Shown here: one piece after another, positions 34,758 to 48,366 of the stretch | Position numbering within the stretch: position 1 is the stretch's first letter | Layout of the letters: the number at the start of each line of letters is the position of its first letter | Source: Fremontodendron californicum | Lineage: Eukaryota > Streptophyta > Magnoliopsida > Malvales > Malvaceae | Assembly (NCBI GenBank): GCA_030761205.1 | Contig: JAULJL010000004.1 | Span: 25,787,672-25,851,671, forward strand | Direction: 5' to 3' | DNA: 64,000 nt | Translations under genes and position numbers: made by a program | The notes under the pieces: generated by a model | Told to the model about the DNA's origin: nothing | What the model saw: only the letters and a program-made list of their open reading frames with translations | Databases searched by the model: none

Positions 34758-35778
34758 GGGATAATGTCATGAATAGTTCCTGAAGTTTATCAAATTTGTC
34801 AATGTGCTACTTGTATTTTAAAAATTTATATGTTGGTACTTAACGTTTTCACTCCGTTTGCTATTGTAGTACCTGTCAGTAACACCATTAAATATTGATG
34901 ACGTGGCTTTTGTATCCAATAAAAACTTTACATGTGGCACCATATAATGATACCATGTGTATTACCAAAAAAAGTTATTATTTTAATTTAAAATTTAAAA
35001 TTATATATTTTTTCTTTTACACGTGGCACCACACAGTGATGCCACGTGTGATAATAAATTTTTTTATTAATTTAATTAAAATTTTTTTCCCTCCACCTTT
35101 TAATTTTAATAAATATTTTTAACAAAAAATAAAATAAAGAAATATTTTAATTTTTGTAATTTGTAATAAATATTTTTAAAAAATTAAAACAATAAAATAA
35201 AATAAAATAATTTTATATTTTGATTTTTGTAATTTTTAAAAATAAAATATTTTAAAAATATTTTTTTTTTATAAATTTTCAGATATTATAAATTTTTTAA
35301 CTAGTAATTTTAAAATACTTTATATTTTAAAAATAATTTTAGTTAAATATATATTTTAAAATTTTTAAGTAATTTTAAAAATTTTAAAATAATTTTAAAA
35401 TTTTTTAAAATAATTTTTAATAAAAAACATATTTAATTTAAAAAATTTAATTTTAATTTAATTTTTTATTTAAAAAATAGATATTAATTTTAAAAAATAT
35501 AATTTATATAATTTAATATTTTTTTTTAAATATTTGTTTCTTTTCTTTTTTTAAATTTTTTAAACAAAAATTCAGATATTTATTTTTAAAAAATCAAGTG
35601 CTGTCACGTGTAATCATCTGATTGATCAATGTCACATCATCATTTATATTTAACGGTGTTAGATCAATGTATCATATTGATATACGGTTTGATAGTACAG
35701 GTACCACATTGAATATTTTTAAAGTACAAGTACCACATTGACAAATTTGATAAACTTCAGAGACTATGACATTATCTC
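34758..35778. mobile_element. 1-kb non-autonomous TIR element, 9-bp TSD
   Basis: AAAATTAAA flanks the element at 34749-34757 and 35779-35787. The ends read 'gggataatgtcatgaatagt' and, in reverse, 'gagataatgtcatagtctct', then share 'gaagtttatcaaatttgtca' and 'atgtg' phrases. Same family as 8474-10645. No coding capacity. A MULE-derived MITE is the best guess from the 9-bp duplication. Confidence 0.87.
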
Positions 35779-35787
35779 AAAATTAAA

Positions 35788-37505
35788 TGTCTTGAAATCT
35801 TTATTAATGTTGAAATATTTTAAGTTTGAAAGATCATGTTCAAGACCGAAGAAAATGAGGAGAATAGAGTATGATAAAGTTTTATGTTAAGTTCTTCAGA
35901 TTCCTCCTTAGAAAACGATATCTATATAGATTTGTTAAATCAGTTTGAGTAGATCAATTGATTACAAATAATATTTATGCACACAATTTGATTATCAATA
36001 CTGTAATTCAACGTTAAAACTTCTACCATAATAATAACGTCAATTTACATAAAGTATTAAAATTTTGAGTCTTATCATTTTAAAAGTGTCAATATCAATT
36101 TATGCACTAAGATTTTCTATTTTAATTTTATTTAATTGTTTTGAATAGATAGATAATCTAATAAAACTTTATTTAAAGAAAACTTATTTAAGTCTTACTT
36201 GTGGAGAAAAGTTGTGATTTGTCTATTTCTTTCACACTACGTATCTAAGATGATGACTCTCTTTACCCTCTTCACTCTTTATTTATTTACATTGTCTCTC
36301 TCAACTTATTGAAGAATCATTAATTTGAGTGTCAGAATGCGCGTTGGAGTATTAAATCTAACTCCCCTTGACTATTTTTATTTTGCAGATTTCCTCGGAA
36401 ACACAATCAATTTAAACATTAACAAAAATAAAATTCAAAATCAATATTATGAAAGACTCAAGAATCCTCGATTTGGTTGTGACCATCCATAATTAAGTAT
36501 ATAATTATATATGTATAAATAATATTTTCTGAATATAATTTGAATTTTTGAATAAATAGAGTTTAAAATCGAAAAGTATTTCATCATACAAAAAAGATTT
36601 TTTTTTGATACAAATGAGGTCGCAGCCAAAAGATAAGAGAAGAGTTGCAAATATTGAAATTTAAATTTCAAATCTATTGAATGTCATCTTTTAAAATGAT
36701 TGCATCAATCAACTCAATTAAACTTTAAATTCATATAAAGACCCCTAAATTTCCTTTTTAAGATAAGTGAAAATTTTAGACATGTTCGGATCACCTAATC
36801 GGGCCCAAGGTCCAAGTCAGGCCCATATGTTGATGGGGCCACGCCACGCGTCTCACTCTTCTTAAACTACTCTCACTTCAGAAGGTTCTGAAGACATAAA
36901 GGTCATTTCCATCAAACCTTCTACTCTTCTAGTGAGCACTACACGAAGGACAATATGGATTTTTCAGATAGAAAAGGACAAAGACTGTTGACACCAAATT
37001 CTAATTTCACTGGCAAAAGTTCTTAAAGATGTATTTGGATGAAAATTTTTAAATTTTTTTAAAATATTAATATTTTAAAATGCATCAATTTAAAATATTA
37101 ATATTTATAATTGTATTGTTTGGATAAATATTTTTTTTTTAAAAATTATAAAATTTAGAATTTGATAAGGTAAAAAGACAAAACCATGAGCCACGCCAGC
37201 TTCTCTCATTCTCTATTCTCTCTCTACTATTCCATTTTCTCTCTTAAAGGTTTGAGATGGCAATGGAGTGAGGTGAGATTTTCTTATTCATTTTCGTTTC
37301 ATTTTTTCATGAATATTGAAAATATTCTTCTTTATTGATGTTGATTATATTCATAATTGTTCCATACTCCATGCTGCTTCACCCCTATTTTTTTACAAAT
37401 TATTTTTAATTTAATACTATAAAAATATATATTATAACTTATTCATGAACATAATTTAATACATATAATTCTTTAGTATATATATATAATATTTTTATAA
37501 TATTA
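35788..37505. other. unassigned intergenic DNA
   Basis: No recognisable gene. 36780-36960 is more GC-rich ('gatcacctaatcgggcccaa') without a coding pattern. The segments around 37020-37160 and 37380-37510 are AT-rich. Confidence 0.45.
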
Positions 37506-37513
37506 GTATATAT

Positions 37514-37816
37514 TAGACCTGCTCACGGGCCGAGCAGCCCGCCCTGCTCGATAGGCCCGACCCGTATTGGGTCGGGCCTGGGCAGGGATTTTAGTGATCC
37601 TGGCTGGCCCGACTCGGATCACTGTTCATCTAATAAAAAATAATATTTTTTAAATTTAATTTTAAAAATATATAGAAAAAAATAAAAAATAATAATTTTT
37701 TAATATAGTGAATAGTAAATATGGGCCGGCCGCCCAGCCCTACCTGACCCAGGGCCGGGCCTGGGCAAAGAAATCAAAAAAATTTTAGACCGCGGGCCGA
37801 CCCATGAGCACCTATA
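37514..37816. mobile_element. 303-bp hAT-like MITE
   Basis: The 8-bp duplication GTATATAT lies at 37506-37513 and 37817-37824. Ends: 'tagacctgctcacgggc' and, in reverse, 'tataggtgctcatgggtc', both opening into GC-rich 'gggccgggcc' sequence around an AT-rich core. Same family as 11478-12032. Confidence 0.85.
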
Positions 37817-37852
37817 GTATATATATGATTTTAGAATATATATCTAATATAT

Positions 37853-38317
37853 ATTGTCATAACGATCTCGTGATCGTTAAATGACGTTAGAGGTGTAGAA
37901 GAAAAAAATAATTTTTGGTTTCTCGTAAATAATAGAAGGGTTTTAAAAACGACCTCGAAAAATGGAGTCACCACCGATCTTTTTTGGCTAAGTGTGATTG
38001 GTCACTTATTAAAATCGGTTTTTGTAAAAAATTTTAAAATTAATTAAAACATTTTTTAAAACCAATTTTGAAGTCTGTACTTTGAACCAGAGAGAAAACA
38101 AAAGCAGGTTCGAGAGTCGGTTACTTCACGTTGAAGGATTAGCACTCCTACAATGCCAAGAGAGAAAACAAAAGCAGGTTCCGGAGTCGGTTACGTCACG
38201 TGGAAGGATTAGCACTCCCACAATGCCAAGAGAGAAAACAAAAGCAGGTTTGGGAGTCGGTTACGTCACAAGGAAGGATTAGACTCCCACAATGCCCGTA
38301 TAAAACGGTACCTTATT
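37853..38317 (-). repeat. antisense Ogre-like LTR, first part (target of the 23-kb insertion)
   Basis: Starts 'tgtcataac' and follows, in reverse orientation, the 3' part of the LTRs at 38318 and 56552 ('gtgattggtcac', 'attaaaatcggtttt', 'cacaatgcccgtataaaacg'). It stops at the TTATT target duplication and continues after the insertion at 61383. Because ordinary DNA, not an internal region, lies to its left, it is a 3' LTR or solo LTR of a minus-strand element. Confidence 0.82.
38089..38297. repeat. three 70-bp tandem units inside the old LTR
   Basis: Three head-to-tail copies starting 'agagagaaaacaaaagcagg' and containing 'ggattag' and 'cacaatgcc'. The other LTR copies have only one corresponding segment, so this is a local amplification. 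Confidence 0.9.
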
Positions 38318-41300
38318 TGTAGACACCTAATTTTGTCCGGACCACTAAAACAAGTATGTTTTCTTCATAAAAATTGATGTTTCAGTATGTAAAAAGACTT
38401 TTTTTATCCTGCAGGTGGTATTCTGAGACTTAGTTTAAGAGAGCGAGAATAAAAAGTCAAACTTGAAAAAAAGTCAACCTCGAAAAGTCAACCCTAAAAA
38501 GTCAACTCCTTAAAAAGTCAACCCACTTTCAAAATCAAGATTTGAAGTTCAATTGAAAAATGGCGAAAGAATTTTGATAATCCAAGGTCTACATCGAAAG
38601 ATATGGAGTTCGGAAGTTGGGTTATGGAGATTCAATAGAAAGGAAACCCTAATCCGAAAAATTTAGGAAAAAGTGCTTAAACGATCTAATTGGTCGAAAT
38701 TGAAGGTTCCAAATGAAAGATAAGCACTGACTACGGGTAATGGAGAAGCCATTTGAAAGAAAAATTGAAAGAAAAGTCAATCCGGAAGAAAATCGAGAAT
38801 TAGGGTTTTTGGTGGATTTCTGTGAAATTGGGAAGAATTACAGAAATGGCCCGACTCGTTAGGAATAAAGCCCCTAATGGATGAGGAGTGATTAAAAAGG
38901 ATAGCCCAAGGCTCAGTTTGAAGAAAATATGAAAAACGGACTTGTTTTGAGCAAAACCGGGTTAAGGAGGCAAGAGGGAAAAATTGGAAAATTTGAGAAA
39001 AATAGCAAATGAACTCCAACAATTCTGAAAAAATTGCAAATATCATTCTTAAATCATTTGAAAGAGATTGGCGAAAGAAAATCTTGATTCGGAGTTCGTT
39101 TGCAAAATGGCCAAATCGCGGGTCTCCTATGCAGAAATTCAAGAAGATAAATCTCGAAAAAATAACAAATGAACTCCAAAAATTCTGAAAATTTGCAAAT
39201 CTCATTTTTAAATTATTTGGAAGAGATTGGAGAAAGAAAATCTTGTTTTAGAGTATGTTTGCAAAATGGCCAAATCTCGGGCCCCCTATGCAGTAATTCA
39301 AGCAGATAAATCCCAAAAAAATAGCAAATGAGTTCCAAAAATTATGAAAACTTCTAGATCACACTTTTAAATTATTTGGAAGATATTGGTGAAGAAAAAT
39401 CTTTATTTGGAGCTCGTTTAAAAGATGGTAAAATTTGGGGGCATAAAAGGGCAATTTTGGAAGAAAAAATCCAAATAAATAGCAAATGAACTTGGAAAAT
39501 TCTGAAAACTTCCAGAATTTAATTTTTTTTTATTATTTTGAAAGTATTGAAAAAATAAAATTTGAATTTGGAGTCCGTTTTCCATTTATTTGCATTCGGG
39601 AGGCAAAAAGGTTATTTTACCCAAGAAACCAAAAAGGGCTTTTCTTGTCTTTCAAAAAAATCAAACATGGGCTGGAAGAAGGAGGGCTGGCCGGCCAAGG
39701 CCCAAGGATGTGAAGGAGGTTTCTGATTTTTTAATCAAGAGGCCAAAAATGAAGAGTTAGTTAGTGATTTTTTGATCAAGCCTTTGCAAATAAGCCACAT
39801 GGACCAATGCATGAAAAGGGAGAGTGTCAACATAATGGCTTAAGATTTTTGAACAGCTGTAATTGTGGATAGCTGATGACCTAATCTAAGGGTGATAATT
39901 TCATGTTTTAAACATCTTGGATCAATAGCACTTGGATGAAAATTGGTTGAGGGAAAAATGACAATATCCTAGCCTAGAGAGAGAGAAGGTTCGGCCACTA
40001 CAAGGGATGATTTTTTCTTTCATTTTCAGCACTCTCTCATTCTCTATTCTCTCTTGCTTTTGGCTGATTTTCTCTCCATTGTTGAGAAGCAAAAAGAAAA
40101 GTTTAGAAAAGAAAAGAAAGTTAGAAGAGAAAAAGCTTGAAAGATAGCTTCTAGAGGTTGTTTTTAGCACCATACTCTTGCACTTTCTTTGAATTTCCAT
40201 TCTTGATTTGCTGTTTTGATTATTATTTTGGTGAGTTTCTTTTGATTTTTCTTTTTAAATAAGTTTTTTTCATGTTCTTCTTTAGGTTCTTTCTTGATCA
40301 TTTCTTAGAAAAAGCTCTTGAAATATATTTTTTCTCTTGTTTCTTTGACATGGCCGAATGACCCATTTTTTTTTTTGTTTTAGTTGCTATTTTGCTTTGT
40401 TATTTCATGTTATTTTTGATATTAAATAAGTCTTGATGCTTTAAATCTTCTTCTACTACATATACTTGGAGCTTGTTTTAATTTGGTTGCTTGCTTATTT
40501 CCATTTATGAGTCGATTATCATGTTCTTGCATTTTTAATTTTCTGTTTTCAAAATGTTTAAATTTGTTTATGTTTTATATTTTGAAATCCATGTGTTTGT
40601 GAAAATGCTTGTTAGTTTTCATACCTCTACTTTATATTTGCAAGATTTGAGTGTTATGTTTTAGTTAAGTATGTTAGTATATCAAGTGTTTGTGAAAATG
40701 CCATGCTCACTTTGAACATGAGGCCATTCGGCCACTTCACTTTCTTTGCCTTGTGTGTGCATTTTTGTTATGTTAGTTGATAGGTTTGCATTTTCATGAC
40801 ATTTGGTTGAGTATTTGGTTTAAGCATGCCTTGTGTTTGTGTTATTGCCATGCATATTTTAGATGTAGGATTGGTTTGTTTTGTCATGCATATCCATGCA
40901 TTTTAGACCTAGGTTGCATTAAATGCCATGCAAGTTCATTTAGGTCTAGGTCATTTTATTGATGCCATGCATTTTTCATGACATTTAGGTTTAAAATCAT
41001 GCATTTCATGCATCATATTTGTTGTATTTTTCATGCATTTCATGTCCATGCCACTTGACTTATGACTTAGTCTAATCAATGGTTTAAAGTCATGCTCTCT
41101 TGAGCATACTTGTTGAAAATTAAAGAGTTGTCAAATTGATTATTCTACCTTTGTAATTTTTTTTACTTAGGCAATTTTTGTCTAACTTTTCAAAAGTGCT
41201 AGCTAATGTTTGCGAGTCATTTAGAGAGTCTTAAATATTTTTACTTTGATTTTTAAATGATTTTATCAAAAGCAAAAATGTGTTTTAGCAAAACAGTTTT

Positions 41301-43169
41301 TTCACCCAGTACTCGTACTTTCCCGACAGTCATCTTTAATAAAAAAATTAAGCCAATTTTTTAACGTGTAGTTTTACATGTCCTGAGTCTCTAGTATATT
41401 TTTTAGATTTTTTGGAATTTTTAAAAATAGGGAAAAAGATCATTGTTTTAAACTGGACAATAGAGTCAGAATTGAATTTGAAGGAAAATCATTTTTCTGT
41501 TTTGGTTAAGTTACTTAGAGGAGGCTGATTAGGAAGTTTAGCTACTGACTTATGGTAGTTTCTAATCCTTTTTAAACTCTAAAAATGATTTCTTAAGTCT
41601 CGGGTTAAGGGTGGTCAAGTCCGGGATTTTAAACTTAGGAAATTAGAGCCATTTAAAAAGGGTTTAGCCAAGTTTTTATTTTCAATCTAAGCTTTTCAAA
41701 AAATTATTTTCAAACAATCACAAAGTATTTTGATTTTAGAATATTTAATTTGATATATTTTCTAAGGTAGCCAGATATCTTTTTAGATATACGGATTTTC
41801 TTAATTAAAGGAAAAAAATGCATTGCATTTTCCATATTCATGCATTTTCTATAAATTGTGATTTTTGCTATGATAATTTCTATGGTATTTTTATTATTTT
41901 GATTTATATATATTTTTTATGTTATATTGTTTATTATATGGTTTTGAATATTTCATGATATTCTATGCTTTTTATTTAATTATTTTTGTCATATTATTTA
42001 GCATATACTATGTTCATACATTATTATTTCCATTTTTATTTTCATGCATATTATATGATAGCATTATTTTATATTTCATGTCATTTAAATTATATGCCAT
42101 ATCATTCATATTTGCCATGTCATTTAAATTTTTTCATTTCATATAGAATATATTATGTTACCTAGGTCATTTCATTTCATGTAGAATATATTATGTTACC
42201 TAGGCCATTTCATTTCATTTAGGATATATTATTTCATTTAGGATATTTGATTTCATTTAGAATATATCATATGACTTAGGATATTACGTTTCATATAGAA
42301 TATATTATGTTACCTAGGTCATTTCATTTCATTTAGAATATATCATATAACTTAGGATATTTCATTTCATTTAGAATATGCTAAGACATTTAAATTATAT
42401 CATATCATTTAGGTTGCATTATATTATTTAGACTTTGCTATGTCATTTTATTTATGTCATACATATTCATATTTATATTTTTTAAATGTTTTCAAAAAGG
42501 TAATGATTTTCAATAAAATAAAGATATCCCCGAGTTAAAATAATTCATGAGTTCTCTACCGGGTTTGCTGTGGAGGATATCATCAATTATCATTAATAAC
42601 GGAATATCTTCTTTAAAATAATAATGATTCGGAAAGTTTTCCAAACTAATAAAAATTTCTATATTTTGCCACGTTTGTTGGGGAATATAGAAAAATTTTG
42701 AATTTACAAATTCCTGATTATTTTCAATTAAAAATGGAATTATTTTTTATTTAAATTGGGAATTAACTTGAAATACTAAATTTAAAACCGACTTTTTTTC
42801 CGAGACTTGAGATAACACATGATTAATAAGGTATCGTTTTATACGGGCGTTGTGGGGGTGCTAATCCTTTCTCACACGTAACCGAGTCCCCAACTCGTTT
42901 CTTTGATTTCTCTGGTTTAAAACGCAGACTTGAAATTGGTTTTAAAAATGTTTTAATTAATTTTAAAATATTTTATAAAACCGGTTTTAATAGGTGGCCG
43001 ATCACACCTAGCTAAAAAAGATTGGTGTCGACTCCATGTCTTTTTCAAGGTCATTTTCAAAACCTTCATTTTTCTAGAGGAATTAAGTCGACTTTTTTTT
43101 TTTTTAATGTCACGCTTAACGAATAATAAAGTCTTGCGATGAGACTTGTTATTTTTTTAGGTTGCGACA
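38318..43169 (+). repeat. 5' LTR
   Basis: 4852 bp, starting TGTAGACACC and ending GCGACA. Collinear with 56552-61382. It includes an AT-rich zone (about 41820-42470) made of irregular repeats of 'atttcatttag' and 'atatattatgttacctaggt', and a pyrimidine-rich patch near 40020-40080. Open frames inside it are composition artefacts. Confidence 0.95.
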
Positions 43170-43172
43170 GCT

Positions 43173-43190
43173 TGGCGACTCCACAGGGGA
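43173..43190 (+). other. primer binding site, tRNA-Arg type
   Basis: TGGCGACTCCAC three bases after the LTR end. The first ten bases complement the 3' end (GGAGTCGCCA) expected of a plant tRNA-Arg, the primer reported for Tat/Ogre elements. Assignment is from memory of the tRNA end. Confidence 0.75.
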
Positions 43191-44135
43191 CTATTAGAGA
43201 GTCAGGCCTAAAATTAGTCGTGTGTTATCAAAGTCTCGATTTTGTTGGTTTAATTGGTATTTAATTTTAATTCTCATATTTAAAAAAAATAAGGATAATT
43301 TCAAAGATAATAAAATGTTTTTAAATATGTCCATATTCACGTGCATACATATTATAATTGTTCTCTGGTTATTTTGGTGCATATATTCATTTATTGATTA
43401 ATTGATGACTTATATTGTTTAATCTTATTGGGGCATTTAGAAAAAGGGGTGTAGAATAGGTGGTGAAAGGTTTGTTATTTCTCCTCACACACTACACGTG
43501 CATTTGCATATCATGAATCCTATACCCAGGTTCTGTCCTTTTATGTGGGAGCAAAGTAACTAAGCCTTCGTCTAGTGAAACACTTTCGGAGTACTAAATT
43601 ACCTAAGCCTTCGTGATTAACAATCCACATGGGCTAGGGAAATAGACTCTAACGAATTGAACCCGCTTTTATCGGGGTGCCTTATTAGCCTTCACCGGCG
43701 ACAGTGAGGAACAATTCGGGGCTTTTAGAACTAATTCACCTTCATATAGTAAACCTAAGCGAAGCCATGCCGGATTTCCAATTAGATATCCCGAAGTTAA
43801 TAACACATGGAGGAATATTTCCAATCTTTTTACCTTCTATTCTACTTTCCGAATAAGTTTATTTTTGAAAATCAGACAATGATGAACGTACATCACAATG
43901 CCCGTAATAAGTGTTGGTATTTCATCCCATGGGTGTTATAATGCCAAAATTTTGTTGCATCCTCAGGGATAATTATTGTTTTGAATTATATGTTTTTTTT
44001 TGTATTATTTGTATCTATTCCCATTACTAATTAATTTTCTTTTTGTTGTTGTTTTTTGCTTTTGCATTCTTGTCATCATTTTTTGCACATGAAAAGTTAT
44101 TGGTCTCGGGATAATATTCAACCAAAAGGGCTTTC
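43191..44135 (+). other. untranslated leader
   Basis: About 0.95 kb between the primer site and the first ORF, with no coding pattern. It should contain the packaging signal, which I cannot locate. Confidence 0.6.
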
Positions 44136-45770
44136 ATGGAGGGTCAGAGTGTCTCAGTGGTCGAGAAGCATTTAGAGGTTAGGAAACAGTCCGAGAAAGG
44201 TCAGCAGGATAATGGGGATTGTTTGAAGATGGGATATGTGTCAGCATTGCCAGCCGAGGTTGATCTTACTATCAAGCAAAATGATATCCGGGAATTGATG
44301 GATATATGGAACCAATGGAACATATCAAAAAAGGAAGCCTTCACTCAGACTTATGGGGACATAGCACTATTAGTTCAGGTTAAGATCAGTGGTGAGGTGA
44401 TCCGGGTTGTGGTGCAATTCTAGAATCCCGCGTATCGGTGTTTTACCTTCAACTGATAGGATATGACTCCAACTATAGAGGAATATTCAACCTCGATGCT
44501 TATTGAGAGCATTATTCCCGACCGTATTTATTTGAAGGATACAAAGACGCCGGGTTTCAAGAAAAAGGTGTCTAAAATTCTAGGATTAGAAAGACATTGG
44601 GTCGAAAGCCATGTTGTCCGAAAAGGGGTAAGCTACTGTATATCATGGGACATTTTACAGACCTTAATCCATAGCCATTCAAGTAAGGAGACAATTAGGA
44701 ATATTTTTTTCTTTGGCTATCTATGGTTTAGTTATCTTCCCAAAGACATGAGGGTATGTGGATGTGGCGATATTTGATGTTTTTGAGAGGCTTGAGCAAA
44801 GGATAAACCCAGCCCCGACAATTATAGTAGAAACAATCCGATCCCTGAATTTCTGTAGACGGGAAGGAAAAGGGCATTTTTTGGGTTGTATACAGCTCCT
44901 TTACATATGGGTTCAGAGCCATTTTTGTAAACAGGAGAATTTCCCTCTTCGCTCATACTGGAAATCTTTTGTACCAATTGGTGAATTTCTTAAGAGGGAT
45001 TGGCTTGAAAATAGGACTGAGGAACAATGGATCAATATATTCCGGAATATCAGGGCTGAGATGATAATTTGGAGAGCTCCACGGATAGCTCCTATGCCGA
45101 CATTGTACAAGTGCGGAGATAAAGTTTATGTTCCATTATTGGGAGTATGGGGAGGAGTGAGCTATGCACCACTGCTAGTACTGAGACAATCAGAATCCCG
45201 TCAGTTTACTCTTGTGACCCATGACCTTAGTAATTTGGAATTTGCTTATGGAGAAGATGGATATTCGGGAAAGGTACGTGAGATTGTAGTAGCATGGAAG
45301 GAAACTCATCGAGTGGAGATAGCTAGATATGCCGGCATCGTCACACCTGATTACCTGACATGGAGGGAATTGAGGATTAATGATAGGTTATTGACATCAG
45401 ATGGAGAAGAAGTTCAGCATTGAGTTCGCCACCCAAGGAAGTGCCATCGGAGTTAGAAATCGCAAGGGCAGAATTTGAAAAAGAAAAGGCCCAAATGAGC
45501 AAGGAAATTGTCCGTTTGCAAGAAGAGCTTGAGGATATGAAAAATAGGGAATCAGCTCGAGAAAGAGAAAAGGAAAAAATCAAGAGAGAGAGAGACATTG
45601 TTAAAAGCGATCTTCAAAAATTACACTTGGAGAACAAGAGGTACCATTTCAAGCTCAGATTCGAAGGGACTCTCAAGACTTCCGGGGAATGGGAACAAGA
45701 AGTCAAAAACCTCAAGAAGGAGAGGAACTATTGGGTAGAAAGAGCAAAGCATGAGGACGCCTGAGCCAAT
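44136..45770 (+). pseudogene. extra ORF upstream of gag (DUF7745-like) with coiled-coil tail
   Basis: Ogre-type elements carry an additional ORF before gag, now recorded as DUF7745; its biochemical role is unknown to me. The segment starts MEGQSVSVVEKH at 44136, continues through MTPTIEEYS (44463), SKILGLE, then FDVFERLEQRINP and a Trp-rich part (LYIWVQSHF, RDWLENRTEEQW, WRAP) to 45423, and ends with a Glu/Lys-rich coiled coil (about 45440-45760: EFEKEKAQMSKEIVRLQEEL). Breaks: stop at 44421-44423, stops near 44452-44457, a frameshift near 44750 and another at about 45420. It lies 5' of gag in the same sense. Confidence 0.8.
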
Positions 45771-46333
45771 CAACTAGAGAAACAAGCTAAGGAAAGCTTA
45801 CACTGTGATGCTTCTGCTGACATGTCAAAGGGTCGTGAATAAGTAGGGGTCAGATTGAAGAGCAAGGCAGTCAAAAGAGGACGGTGAAAAAGGTTCAAGA
45901 TCCGAGGGAGTTACTATAGGACCAGTATTTTGTAATAGCATTTTAAATTAGGAGAGACAGATTATCAGATTGTTTTAAGCAGTGATCTTTTCTTTGATGT
46001 ATTTAGTTCCAGGAAATCAATGAAAGACCGTTTGGTTGGAATTATCCCAGGGCCAATACTTTTAAATGCATTAATTATTCATTTGTTCTTTCTTTTATAT
46101 ATTTTATGTGTTCATTCATTTATATTCATAATCATTCATTCATCTATTCTTTATAAATTGTTCATACACTTAGTCATTTATTTATTTGTCCATTCATTTA
46201 TTCTTTATAATTAGTCATTTAGGTTCATACACTTAGTCATTTACTTATTTGTTCATTCATTAACATTTAGTCATTTATTCGTTCATTCATTTTTATAAAA
46301 TAAAATAAGAAATGTGTCAATAATTTCTAATCC
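45771..46333 (+). other. spacer between extra ORF and gag
   Basis: AT-rich, with irregular 'cattcatttattc' repeats from 46070 to 46290. No gene. Confidence 0.6.
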
Positions 46334-48366
46334 ATGGTTTTTAAAACTAAAGGTACAATTGGTCGCACTCAGAAAGAATCAGACTTTCGACATCCTTACA
46401 ATATTCGATCTCAAGCAAGAGCTATAGAGAACGATCAGCTTGCTAGAATTGCAAGGATGGAAAGAATTCAAAAAGAACTGTAGGAACAGTTAGCTAAGTC
46501 TCAAGAGGAGTCACAGGAACAAATGACCAAACTCATGGAGATGATGAGTTCCATGATGAGGCAGAAGTGGCCAGGAGAAAATTCAGTTACAGGAATGGGG
46601 GCAGTAAACCAGGAAGACCGACCAGAGATGGTACAGAAGAATGGTCAGACATCCCAATCTATGGGAAATGAACTTCCGACTGGGGTAGCATCCTATATTT
46701 ACATCCAACCAGCCGCCGAAGCTCAAAATTTTGGTCTCAAAAGGGGTAATATCGGGGTTGATCCTATTGATGTGGAAGTTCCAGACTTTGAAGAAATGGC
46801 TGAAAAGGAAAGGGCAAAGATGACTGAACTGAAGATGGTTGAAACTGCAGAATTCCAGAAAAAATATCAGCCGCTGGAGGAAAGGTTAAGGGCAGTTGAA
46901 GGGGCGGAGCTATTTGGCAGTCTAGATACCAAAGAGATGAGTTTAGTGCACGGTCTGGTGATTCCTCCAAAGTTCAAAGTACAAGACTTTGAAAAATATA
47001 ACGGAACTACAACCCATCATCGCATCTGACCATGTATTGTCGGATGACGACCGGACATGATGAAGATGACAAATTTCTCTTCCACTGTTTTCAAGATAGT
47101 TTGATAGGGTCCGTAACTCGGTGGTATAACCAGCTTATTCGTTCTAAGATTCGTTCCTAGATGGATCTCGCCAAAGCTTTCATGGAACAGTACAAGCATG
47201 TGATAGACATGGTGCCTGACTGTCTAACTCTCCAGAACATGGAAAAGAAAGCTACTGAAAGCTTTAAAGAATATTCTAAAAGATGGAGAGACCTGGCTAC
47301 ACAAGTGCAACCCCCTTTAACCAACAAGGAAACTACAGTGCTTTTCATCAATACCCTGAAAGCACCTTATTATGATAAATTGGTGGGAAGCGCCACCAAG
47401 GACTTTGCAGATATGGTGATATCTGGGAAGATGATAGAGTCCGCTATTAAGAACGGGAACATGGAAGGAGGTGAGTCTGCTACCTCGAAGAGAGTTTTTC
47501 CTGCAAAGAAGGAGGAGGAGACACATGTAGTCAGTTTCAATCAATACCCCTATACACATCCTACACCATACACACCTCCCAGGCCTTATAATCCTATCAC
47601 ATCTTATGCACCTCCGACACCTTACACACCTTACCCGGGGTATAATCCTTACTTCCCTAATGTGAATCACCTTACCCAAAATCCATTCCCCTATACCAAT
47701 ATACCACAACAGCCATTCCCAACTGGTATATCCCCACAAATAACCCTTTCTCGAAATATTATCCCAAACACTCAAGGTCCCGCGCGCAAAAACTATCGTT
47801 CACCAAGGAACGATCAAAAACCCCAATTTGATCCCATTCTTACCACCTATGGTGAGCTATATCCTAAACTACTACAAGGCCAACTTGTCACACCCGTATA
47901 TCTTAAACCTTTGACCCCACCATACCCAAGATGGTACAATGCAAATACCAACTATGCATATCATGCAGGAATTCAGGGGCATTCAACGGAGGATTGCATT
48001 GCTTTCAAAAAGAAAGTCCAAAGCTTAATTAATACCGGAGTTGTGAAGTTTGGGTCAAAGAATGGGCCGAATGTAGCGGGAAACCCATTGCCCGATCATG
48101 CTGAGAATCGGGTAAATGCAGTATTGACAGGGGAAGTCAAAAAGGTAAAAAGGGACGTCAGGGAAGTCAAGACTCCAATGTTGACAGTATGGGTCGAGAT
48201 GGTCAAGGCAGAAATGGTGGGAGATGCAGACAGTCTAAAAATGGTTGCAAAGAGGGTGCAGAATTGGTGCCCGTTCCATAAGTGTGGAGGTTATGTCATA
48301 CAAGACTGTGGAGACTTTCTGGTTAAAGTCCAAAAGATGATGGATAATGGGGAGGCCCAATTTTAA
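46334..48366 (+). pseudogene. gag
   Basis: Would form the virus-like particle. The start at 46334 (MVFKTKGTIG) is followed by a basic/Gln-rich coiled segment, then the retrotransposon gag domain (KVQDFEKYNGT at 46976 onward, RWYNQLIRS, FMEQYKHV, FKEYSKRWRDLA), a Pro/Tyr-rich linker (47540-47760), and a zinc-knuckle-like motif (YAYHAGIQGHSTEDC near 47955-48000) in which the first Cys expected in this family is Tyr. Breaks: TAG at 46481, a frameshift near 47025 and TAG at 47158. The last 401 codons (47161-48366) are uninterrupted. Confidence 0.88.

Noticed and set aside
44136..45423. DUF7745-like ORF as an independent host gene
   Set aside because: It lies between the LTRs, in the position of the known extra ORF of Ogre elements, and in the same sense as gag-pol.
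47317..47775. 152-codon minus-strand frame opposite gag
   Set aside because: It is antisense to the Pro/Tyr-rich gag linker, without any recognisable motif.
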